From positions 8,588,019 through 8,652,018 of the forward strand of contig CM057157.1 in the NCBI GenBank assembly GCA_029962745.1: a DNA stretch of 64,000 bases, written 5' to 3'. Below the pieces are notes generated by a model, which saw only the letters and a program-made list of their open reading frames with translations, was not told where the DNA came from and made no database searches. The position numbers and the translations under genes are program-made. Shown one piece after another: positions 36,701 to 48,700 of the stretch (positions are counted from its first letter, which is position 1; each line of letters starts with the position of its first letter). The DNA is from Echinometra lucunter (taxonomy: Eukaryota > Echinodermata > Echinoidea > Camarodonta > Echinometridae).

Positions 36701-39700
36701 TCTGATATCATCAAAAAAGCGACTCAAAAGCAAGAAGGAACTCGTTAGAGTCACAGTGCCTTTATCACACAAGCCTTTTCACTCAGTTAACTCACCCTCT
36801 TTTATCTCTCATGATCACTATTAATCTGATATTTCTGCTCTGCTACTGACAGGGAAGCCACCAATGATTTACTACATGTGGGTGTGAACCCCTCACCTTA
36901 TCAAATAGTCACCATACCACTAGACCACACTGCCCTTCAAACCAGCATATTCATTCCCTTCAATCACCCTCTATCACAGTCAACCCTATCTACCCTCTCC
37001 TGCTGACACGATAGGACACTGGGGACTTCTCAAAGGTTTCCCACAGATCCAGCCCAATTTCCCTGATCTTGTCAAAGACTACAGAGTTACTGTGGCATCT
37101 CCACTCCCGCCGAGAGGCAACGATTACCGTCTAAACCTCTCAGATCATACACACAACCACAGCATTATGGTTCCACAGACCAACTCCTATTCCCTGCTTT
37201 ATAACCAAGGAGTTGTTTGATGACTTCTTGGTATAAAAAGGTATAATCTGGCATAAAAATTACTTTCACCCCATATATTTCTTTTGCATTTTTATTCATT
37301 CAACTGGTTTCGTAAAATTACACACATATTAACTAAGCACTGTTGGTATGTCAGTAACAAATAGCATAAAATTTTTGGAATCCATATCTGTGCAATGTGC
37401 ACATCTATAAAAAAAAACCAAACTGCAATTACAACTGGTGGTCATTTTTCACGATGTATATTAAAAATTACAGAAGGCATAATATACAGAGACTCCTTTG
37501 TCCATTCTAAAGCATACAAATGTTTAATTTGGAGATTCGGTGGTAGTGAATTTATGTTCTAAACTCCAAAGTAAATGTTCTTTTCTATAGTTATTGGGAA
37601 AGCAAGAAAACATTCTACTGTTTAAAAAATATGGAGGAAAATCAAACAATCTTTGGAAATAATTCTGTTAGATACAATTTGATGTAAATGGGTAGAACAC
37701 ACATTTAGACTCTAGCATAAGTTATCATGAGCTTCTTTTGGGTTAGTGGTACAACTTGATATTTTCCTTGACAGAAACTGTTTTTAATCACATCTGCCCC
37801 AAGTGAATTTAATCAGATTATGAAATAAACTTCCGATTTCATTCTGCAGAGTGTCTGCAAGTGGCAAAAGGGTGGCATTGATTATAATTTATGTTTGAAA
37901 TAAGATTTCTTTTTTTGAATGATTGATTAATTGAGAAGGCTTACAGATTACAGAATGCATAGGTTTCAGAAGAAAAAAGAAAATTCAAAAGTTATCACAA
38001 AAATTGAAAGGTCAAAAGTGTTCAGACATGGATTGGTATCAGCACTCATTAAGTAGCCTAGCCTCTAATTATTGAATCATATGAATCACATTTCTGTTTG
38101 TAGATTTTATTCAATTCTATGAACCATGTTATGTATAATTCAAACTCAGTGCATGTACTGTATGAAACCACTGTGAATGGCTGTAAAGTAGTTGAATTCA
38201 TTTAAATAATACAGGGAAATCCCGATATAACGAGCTCGGCTATAACGAGGTAACGGCTATAACGAGGGTTTTGTCACGGTCCCAAATTTACTTACGTGTA
38301 AGTCTATGGCGGCATGAACCTGTTATAACGAGATCGGCTATAACGAGATATCGGCTATAACGAGCTAAATCCTGAACCCCTTAAACAAAGAAATACATTG
38401 ATAATAATTCCCGTTATAACGAGCAAGCAAATTTCACTGCAGCTTTATCAACAAAACCCCCCGCTAAAATCATTCAGCAGAGATAACGGCACCGCTACTG
38501 GCACAAACAAGTCCCAGCTCGCTCAACTGGGCGGCCGATGCACGCAGATTACGAGTTTTTATTTGTAGTATAGTACAGTGCGTAACTTTTTTTTTCATAT
38601 CGCAGAACAGGCAACCTCGATGGTGCGATAAACTTTCATGTTATCGGTAATTTTGGCGTCTGAAATTAGTAGTTTAAACACATTTTATATTATTATCCAG
38701 AATATTATCAGCTACATCAGAGAATCATATTATTATCAATGTCTCTGTAGCTGCAAAATGAGTTCATAAGTAGCGGCAGCAGACCTCTGTACATTCATGT
38801 ATGTACATGTAGTCCCATACATACACTTTTTTGTTTGTTCTGATATAACGAGGTAACGGCTATAACGAGGAAAACCCTTCGGTCCCGACGACCTCGTTAT
38901 ACCGAGTTTCCCCTGTACACAATTTACCTTTGAAATGCCTCCCATTTACAAGCTTTCCCTTCTTTTCATTTTTTACCTAGTTTTTATCAGTGCACTGGTG
39001 TTTCCTTTGTAGATCACTGTGTTATGTCACCCAGGTTTTATTCTCATTGTCTGGCAAGAGATAACTGATGTTGAACTTCATAAAAGGAAACAGGAGAAAA
39101 CCTACCATTCCGAATGAGTGTATTTTGTCTTCTGGCTGTCTTATCACACATAAGTCTTTCCGTTTGTTTCATTGTTTAAAAGCTCATTGCACATAATCTT
39201 CCTTTGTCTACTTGGTACAAAAATTATGTCACAGTGCCAGATGTCTTGCAATGTCAAATGGTTACAAGTATCCTATGATGTACTGTATGTCAACGTTTTA
39301 ATGACGCTTTCATATACCCTTTCATCCTTTCATACACATAATGAAAACAATCTTATTACCCTCAAGAACAAACACTCTGCAATTCTAAGCCAATAAACTA
39401 CTTTCAAACACAAATATTCTTTATTGCTTAGTAAAAAATGCTTCTTGTCAGACAAAGCTATGTAGGAGATGGGCTATTACAGAAATGGCCTGAAACAATC
39501 ATACCCCCTGTATTCGCTATATTGGGGAAACAAGGCTCCTTATTTCTACCCTCCCCCCCCCCCCCCCCCCCCTCCCCTCTGAAGAGCATGAAAGAGCTGG
39601 TAAGTTTTACTTTAAACATTCATATCATTCCATATCCATATTATCCCCCCCCATCCTGTCAGTTCTTTATTATCGGTATTAAAAAATCAGAACATTAAAA

Positions 39701-42700
39701 TAATGTTAAACCTGCATGGTGAATAAAGATGTAGTTGTCAGTCCAGTTATCTTTCTGTATTACAAGATATGGACTAAGTTTAAAACTTCAAATTCCCTGA
39801 ATGAAAATCAACATGACAAGGAGGTTGAATGACCAATGTGAGATGCCCCAACCCTCTCTTGAAGATCAATGTCCAGAATTCCACAAATTACCCTTGCATA
39901 CTGTCACCATTCCAACAAACTCTTGTTACATATGCAGAGCTCATTATAACTCTACTACCCTTCTCATATTCTCTCATCTGTTCCATTTCAAACCACGACA
40001 TCTTGCAAGTTTGGACATGGTCTTGGAGTGAAAATCTATCTCTTGCTGTGTCCAGCAGTTCTGATTCCAATTCGAATATGCCCCTAGGTGAGGAAATTCT
40101 AGATCCACAATACCTGCTCTAATGATTGATAGTTGATGTACTGGTGGGCATCGCTCAACCTGCCTTTGTAGTTTCACTACATTCTTGAATCGGCTGATGA
40201 TTTCTTGCAATAGATTTTTTTTTTCAATTAGGAAAGATAACTCGGGAAGCATTACTTTTATATTCAATGCATTTATTCATTCAGCAGTCAATATTTCAGA
40301 AGTTTCTGACTTTCTAATTCAGTGTTTTTATCATCATTTTCACACACTTTTCCTACTTTCTTTTCATCCATTCATTTTTCATTATTCTGTGCAATTTACA
40401 AGTAAAATTTGTGCCCTCCCTCCCCCTCTATCTTTTTCTCTCCCCCCCCCCACCCCAGCGCCTTATTCTGCAAGTTTTCTCTGCAAATCTCTTGTCTCTC
40501 TTCTCCTCCCACTCTCCCTCAATTAATATGCTCTACCTACCTCTCTATAGGAAGAATGGCCTAATTCATCGTTTATTAAGTTTCTAAGATTCATTTTAGA
40601 TTCTCTCATCTTTGGCAAAATCAAAATTACAAGAAATTCTTAATTGATTCACAACTAAACTAGCTCAGTGTTTTACCTGATCACTGTTACAGTGGATACT
40701 CATTTCAAAGAGGTCTGTTATAAAACAACATACCTGGGGCCCGTTGCATAAAACTTTTGCCGGAGTTTTTTATGGCAAAATTTGAGGAAACTACGGCAAA
40801 ATAAATATTGCCATAGTTTTCCAGTACATAAAAATTTGCCAGACTTTTTTTTTGCCAGAAAAAAAGTCTGGCAAAAGTTTTATGCAACAGGCCCCTGATA
40901 TGCTTTTTATATCCTTTTTTCCATGATATAACAAGATTCCTGACATAGCTAGGTTATTTTTCAAGATTCCAATATCCGTGTTATAACATTTTTTTTATAT
41001 GCCTGTACTACACACCACATGAAATCTGCTATTATGTAACCTGTCACAAGACCTCGAAAGTTACCCAACCCAAGAACGCAATCCAGTCCTTCAAATGACT
41101 CACTTCACATGAAGCTTGACAATTAAGCATTACCTTATCTTTCTCACGTCTTCTTGCACACACCTGTTTGAAAGCTCTCTGGTAATCATAATGAGCTAAT
41201 GTCCACTCCAAAGTTGGTCAAAGAGGTCACTGGCCAGTTGTCCATTACGGTCAAGGAGTTGTGTCACCTATCAAGTCCTCTGTACAAATCGACTTACAGG
41301 CAATGCTCAGACAGCAAATTCTTAAAATTGTTCTGCATACCAATACTTTTAGGACAGAACTTTGGTTTATCAGTAAATCAAAGCTATTAATGCATTTTAT
41401 CTCTTTGAAACACATAAGAGAATAGGCTCAACCAATCAAGGCTTGTACAAATATGAAGTAGCACACCTTGTGGCAAATCTCTGCAATTCTTTAAATAAAT
41501 GAATGGGATACAAGGCAAAAAGAAAAGTAACCGAGGCAAGAGGCACACTTTTTGCCTCTTGGCAGCAAAAAGGTTTGGACCAATCAAATTCTTATAAAGT
41601 TAGCACAAAATATGATGTAAAGCATCTGTCTGCACAACTTTTGGCAAAACTCTCTTTTAGTTGGGCAGTGATGTGTTAATACGTGTTCACAGTTCATTGT
41701 CATAAGTGGCGCAGTTTGACACAGGGGTTTGCTGCTGGATATATTGAGTTTGATATAATATCTCAAATTCATGAGATAATTCCTAAATTCTAAGGAAGAT
41801 AATCTTTGACATATTTAACACCGAACTAGAGATAACACAGGCTACGGTTTATAGAAATTGCATTAATCAAATCATACTCCACAGGCTAAAATTTGAAGCA
41901 AATATATTCTTAGTAAGTGTGAAATTACTTTAACCTTTTTGGGCTATTCAATTCACTTGGGTTTATGAGAAGTTCTACTTGTATTCTCAAAACATAAATG
42001 GTGGTTGGTCTCTTCATCACAGATTCAGCCTATAGCCTCTTCTTTGAAACTAGGACCAACCATTGGGAAATCCCTCTTCTCAATAACATAGATTTTGTTG
42101 CAAGAAACATTCCCATTTGCTTTTTAACCTGATTTGGCAAAGAGTGATAATGGGAAATGCCCTTCTTTAAACAAGGTGAATGACTTTACAGATCTTTTTA
42201 GAACAATAACAAAATGCTGCCCACATACGGATGACTTTCACAGACACTCGTAATACCCACAGGGGAATACCCATGGAAAGCTGGATGACAGAAAATGTTG
42301 CAATCCTTTCAGAGCCTTGTTATGAAAACAGGAATGATTTTGCAACGGTGATCTACTTAAAGCTCATGAACCGTTTTGGCAGCAAAAAGAAAATTGGCAT
42401 GAAACTGATTAAATACTGTCTTACAAAACAAAAGATACATGCATGAGGTCATGTGACATTCCAGTCGTGATTTCTGAGAATTTCTAGTGGAAATGTTTGA
42501 AATAAATGCAATTTGGCTACATTCTGTCCTAAGCTACGACCCCTACCCACTGACATCTCCTCACAAAGCAATCATAAAAAAGACTTGTGACGTAAACAGC
42601 ACTCTCATCGGTTTTACATGTGAGCAGACACTGTAATTTTATGTCACTGACCTGTGATCAAAAATATTTTTCACCTTTTAATTCCTTAATTCAACTTGAT

Positions 42701-45700
42701 GAGGAAACACATTCACAGCATATTAATTCTGCTTGCATTCTGCTACTAACAAAAAGCAAAGAAATCTGTGAAATAACCATACATAGCCTTTAATGTTAAA
42801 TGTCAAGCGAGAATTCCCCATGTTTTTAGAAGATTTTTTATCATACTTTACAGGAAGAACTACGAGACAAGGATATATAAAATTCATCTGAAACATATGG
42901 TGATTAAAAGTCTGTCAGAGAAAGTAATCTGAAGAGAGTTAATAAAAACAAATAAATCCCAGGTTCTACCAAAACTAACAACCATTAATGGATATAGCAC
43001 TAGGAGTGTTTCTTGTTGAAATGGGCTTGCATGCAAACTTCAGACATCACAAAGGAAAGAGAAAGGTTTCATAACCTCTTGTATTAACAGTTTACAGTCC
43101 TTCAGCTGGCATTGCACATTCTTGAATAAAATTAAAAGGAGGTTAATAGAACAGATATATTGCCATATTGTAGCAGTGCAACTTTACAGAATGTGGAAAT
43201 GAATTAAGTAAATAATCTCAACCAAGTAAAACAATGACTGAAAATCATTAATAAAGAGTAAATCAATCAAAATAAACATAGAGACTACCATATGTGTTTT
43301 CTTTTAAAAAGTTTAATTGCAAAGGAAGGTAAGATAGCCTTTTTTTCTGTTTCATGTTCATAAATTAGTTCCAATGAAGCAAACTTTGTAGTACTTGCTT
43401 TCTTGTGACTAAACATACCCTTTAAACTCAATATCAAAAATACAATTCTTTATACAGCATTTAGTCCACTACATGTCTAATGAAGCATGACAAAAGCAAA
43501 TCTTCAACTTGCACTGTCAAAAAGCAATCCTGCATAACTTAATAAGTCTTGCAAAGAATATTAGCACCTCATGGAAATATAATTAAAGACTCCCTCTCAT
43601 TTCCCAACCCTTCCTCTTGTAGTTCCTGTGATAATTGGCACCCAAATCAAATTCAAACCTTGGTCTGCTCTAAGCAATGACAATAATTAGTGGCAAGGGG
43701 AAACACTCTAATTATTTGTAACACTTGCAGAATTAAGTCAATTTAGGACAAGGTGGGAATTAGAGACACAATTAACACAAGACAAGTTCATATCCTTCTC
43801 ATTTGGAACTAAACTTAAATGAAGAAGTTTAATTTAAAGCCCCAACTTTTTTGCCAAGGCATCCATGTATCTGCACATTTTCTTCAAATGTTTTTTTTTT
43901 TCTTTTTCAGGTACTTTCATGAATCACAATGTTGAGAAGACAATGCGAAATCCATCACAAAATTAACATCTGAGTAGCCAACAAACATTTCTTAATACTT
44001 CTTAATACTTTACTATCTACTGAAGATCTATGTGTACATGCAACTGAAAAAATCTTCTTTTTTTTTTTGGTAAATATCTGAGCTGCAGAAAATTGTTGCA
44101 CATTAACAATATAAAAAGAACAAGTGACCAATAGATTTTACCTTATTATTATTTTTATCATTATTATTATTATTATTATTTGGTTTGGCGTCACCTGTGC
44201 CTGAGAGGCACAGGTGCTTATGCTAACTTCACTGCATATAATGTTATGTGAAAACTATTTATTTCAAATGATTGATCATATGCACATGAATGTATTTGTA
44301 CATTTAATTATAAAACATAAACGAGCACAGCTGTTTCACAATTTCAAATTTTATTTCCTGAGTTGTTTGTGGACACAAATTTTCATTGCATGATGATAAA
44401 TCCATAGTAAAAAAAAAAAATGTGCTACTTTATCACTTGTAACATAAGAAGACACCAGAGAGGAACCATTATTGGGAAAGTACACACTCATCCACACTTT
44501 CAAATGATAAAAAAATATATCAACCCGCTGAACAGTGAATTTTTTTTCATTCCCATAGGATTAATACAGGGACCATCTGGTTCTAGGAGTGAAAAGGTTA
44601 ATAATTCAAATCACTTACAACACTTTGCCCCCTATAATAATAGCAGTATATACCTTTCCAGAATTTGCTTCCAAAATATTGTAATGGGTGATACAGAAAT
44701 ATCTATCCTCCAGAACACACTAAGGTCCATCTACTGTCCATTTGAGCACAGCCTAATGTCCTGCGGGAAAGACTAGCCAATTATCACACCTGTTGCAGCG
44801 AAATTAAAAGCCTATAGAGGCCTAATTGTGGTCAGTGATGAGCCCTTTGTGAAGAAGACCATACTATTCATTACTTCTTGATTACTGATTACTGCTAACC
44901 AAGGCTATCTCATTAGATTGTCTATACACCTGTTAGGTTTAGGTTTTCATAGTCAGGTAGATGAGTTAACTAATTCTATAATGAAAGGAGAATTAGCATG
45001 AGGGACATAAAATAGGTCTCAAATAAAGTAATCATCACTGACCATAGAAAATTAGTTCCTAATAAATCCTCTTGGTAAGGCAGACATTATGATTAGATTA
45101 AGAGGTCATTTCAAATGAATCTTTTCATGCTTTCCATGACCTCTTCTTTGTAATTAATTATATTATTTATCATAATTATTTATCAATGAGTTTTGCAGTG
45201 TACATTTTAAGTGGAAAATATATTGTTTGATTTGGTTACAAAAGAGGCACTATATCATTCTCTTTTTTAGATTTACATGGGGTTTTGAACATTTCTATGC
45301 TCTCCCATCCATAAAACTTTTCTTTTCGCCAATATATGTCACAAACATGCTGATCCCTTTTTCCCGGTATCAGCCATAATAAAGCATAACACACTCATCC
45401 AAACCCACATTTCATGCCCTTTTGGATGCCAACCAACAAAAATATGACCATACCATTTATACATGTAAGAAACACATGAAAAGGGAGTTCATCTCCAATT
45501 AACTTTATTCAACCTATCTCAATCATACAACACTGTGCAGTATCACTCTTAATCCAACAGTCTTTAAACCAAGTGTGTGTCATATTCCTACGGATAAGGT
45601 ACAAGTTTGGACTAATAATAGCACAGCATTGTAAGTCATCGCTTGACGAATCCTTCGTAACTTGATATCCAAAGACAGTTGATGGCTGCATGCATAAAGA

Positions 45701-48700
45701 ATTCTTGTTTCTTTATTGAAGAAAAATAAACATTGCGGCCTGACTGAGTAATGGTTATTTCTTCAACAATTTCCTGTACTTTCCCCACAAAAATCCCCGG
45801 GAACTATTTTGGGGTGGTTTGACAGGTACTGAGCTATGAGTACATCAAAATCCTCGGAACAAGTGCATGTGGGGGGGGGGGTAATGTAGTATTAATCATC
45901 TTCTCGGCACTAATAAAAAAATCTGTGATTTTCTTTAAAAATTGCAGAATGAAATATAATTTGAGAAAGCAGTAATATGCTTAGTCGTAATCACATTCAA
46001 AAAGTATTATTTCCTCCAAAAGTTTCCATCATTATTGAAAAGCTGTAAGGAAACAAACATTTCTGTTTTCATTTGTTTTGCATGTAATGGCTGCCAATGT
46101 AAATTTTCATTAACAAGAAATAATAGTGAAAGTTGTAGGAAAAAATTATGATAATTATTTTATCAAGTAAATCTGTTTCCTGATGTCAAATAACAGGAAT
46201 GTATGTGGAAAAGAGAAATATGTACAAAGAGACAAAATGACAATATCAAAGAGATAAGGAGTATGAGAACAGAGAGAAAAAGAAAAGAAGACAGAACCAA
46301 GAAAAAAAAAGAGGAGACAGATTATTATAGAGAAGTGGTAGTTTTTAGTGGGAAACAGCATAAAATATTTCCTCTCTATACTTCTTGTTTAATGTGGATC
46401 AAACAGTAACAAATTATCTGAATAGTGTGTGAATATGGCAGTCTCCATACAAGACTCTTCCACCATTCTGCCATCGCATCACAGTTTCTCTTACTTTGGG
46501 TTAATTAATAACTTAAGCTATTAGGGTTATGGGTGTGGCAAAACAGTTGCAATCTTGACAACATGGATCATAAAATTCTTCATAAATCCTTCACTCAAGA
46601 ACCATTTCTTACGATGCACCCTGCTCAAAAAAGCCTCAAGAACCCATCATTATCAACACGCACCAGACAAGTAGGAGCACGAGCGAAACGGAACAAATTC
46701 ATCCCACAACTTTGACAGAGGATCCCTGAGGAAAGAAGCGAGTGACGACAAGTTCGCAGTCATGACATCATCCTCGAGAAAGAGATGGAGTTTAGAGATA
46801 GGCGCATGATGCAGTGGTCACAAAGACAGAACCTCCTCTGCCATGTTTTCATCAAGTTTTAGAAGTTGCTGAGGGCTTCTTTTCCTGTCAATATCATTGC
46901 CCTTCATCAGGATGTCTTGGCGATGATCTGATTATTGTACTTTTGGGTGTGCCTCTGACTGCTTTCTTGCAGGAGCCAAGATAAGATCATTAATCTTCCT
47001 TGTAAATGTTGTCCTTTTAAAATAACTAATTGAATTACATCTTACAAGGTTCATCCCAACTTTATCAAAACTTATATAAATAGAACAAGGGTGAGCAAAA
47101 CTTTTGAAATTTCATTATCATTAATTTTCATCCCAATTGAAAGACATTTCTATTCTTGCTTTGTTGTTTTCTCTGAAATATAGGCAGTTCTTCTGCTTCT
47201 CTACATTATATGCTTAATCACAATGGAATAAGTTTGGAGTAGATGGAAGGCATGATAATGAACATGTTACTGTGAATGAAGTGTCCTTACAACTGTCCCT
47301 AAACGTAGATTTACTTTAAAAGATTTTAGCCTGCATTAGTATGCAAATAATCATACAATCTAGTTTCATTTCCTTTTTTTACATGATCACATTTCCTATA
47401 TCAATATATTTTCAAGCTTTATTAGTTTTTTATAGCATATTTGTTAGACTGTCCTTTGAAAATATAAGCTTGCAACATCTTTTAACTCTTTGCACACTGA
47501 ATTAATTCTGAGGAGATAATAATGACCATTGCTCGTTTGATATTTTCTTCGAATCTGGCTTTCCTCATTGCACCTATGATACTGATAACTATTCTATCGA
47601 TGCTACTTGAGCATTATAGTCATTTGTTAGTCCTGTAGTACAAAGGTGACAGAGAAAACTAATTATTACGATTGCTGAATTTAATTGTACGAATGTGCAA
47701 AATTGCACCTTTCGCGTGCAAAGGGTTAATGAAATAAAATAGAAAGACAGGTTTTTTTTTAAATAATATCTCAGGAATACAGCCAAATAGGCAACAAAAA
47801 CAGATTGAAAATGACAGCCAGCTGATTTAGTAGAATCATTTACATCCTCTCCCAAACAAATACAAATAAATACATTAAGTGACACATTCATGTCTGGCTC
47901 CTATTGGTCCAGTAATTTCTACTAAGCAACTGGATCAACGTTATTTCCTTGTCCGTCCCTTCATTAGGTGTTAGACAAATCACTTAAACGTGACTAAACA
48001 CCCTAAACGCAGCATCCGTCACTTGTAATGGGATGTGTTTCTCTTCTACATGCAGGTACATCCTTCTTCCGCAAGATTATCATCCTCCAAAATGAGTGGA
48101 CTAATGTAATAGGAAGTGGACTTTACAAAGTTTCAAAGTTTCTTGGCAAAGTCAATGATAAGGGTGGGATCCTGATGTGAATCATGAATCAATGTTACTC
48201 TGGATACTCATAAATATTTGCCCTCGGAAACTCGGATGTTTGTAAACTTGAAGAGATGTGACTCAGATTCTCTACTGGATTACTGTAATTAGGCAGAGCA
48301 CATTTCACCTTGGTATTTACGATCTCCTTGAATACAGTGTGCAATTGGAATATATGGCATACGGTGTTTTGAAAGATGGTTAATGCATCTTATCTAAGAT
48401 ACAAATTTATTTGAGGCAATTTTTAAGGTATGTAAAAATTGTTTTCAACACAGACTAGATGAATCCTCGACCACGCGTAGTCGAACTTTATGCCTCCGCC
48501 ATTACCAGATCAGAAATATATATGGCACTTCATGTTGATTTATTTTCATTTATACAATGACATCTTTGACCTTGTGACCCCCAAATCTACTAAGACCATT
48601 GCCTTTTCCATGTGCATACATGAGCCAAGTTTGAAGTTGAACCGTCACAGAGTTGTTGATTTATTGCAAGAACAAGAAGTTTCATGTATATAATGACCTA

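Larger units (their letters stand above)
34683..40676 (-). other. Intron 6 (6.0 kb)
   Basis: It holds a TTAA-family copy split by a foldback insertion (35508-35775), a Harbinger-like MITE (35863-36380), two tRNA-like SINE heads, a Tigger-like MITE (38212-38915) and a poly-C run (39552-39571). Orphan donors at 36696 and 39106 do not give in-frame exons. Confidence 0.4.
40715..46663 (-). other. Intron 5 (5.9 kb)
   Basis: It holds a foldback MITE next to exon 6, a segment duplicated at 55990 (42370-42475), a (TTA)n tract with a perfect hairpin (44144-44216), a TTAA-family copy (44522-44597), a candidate alternative last exon (45504-45685) and a G run (45872-45881). Confidence 0.4.

Noticed and set aside
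36696..36740. CAG|GTAAGA with a pyrimidine-rich acceptor 27 nt upstream
   Set aside because: Both possible frames break the exon 6 to exon 7 junction. A recursive splice site is possible but weaker than those in intron 9.
39106..39140. Donor-like ATG|GTAGGT with upstream peptide QPEDKIHSFGM
   Set aside because: Looks coding, but no acceptor gives phase 0, which is required between exons 6 and 7; those two join directly in frame.
44420..44776. 118-codon plus-strand ORF
   Set aside because: Runs through a TTAA-family copy and AT-rich sequence; no coding character.
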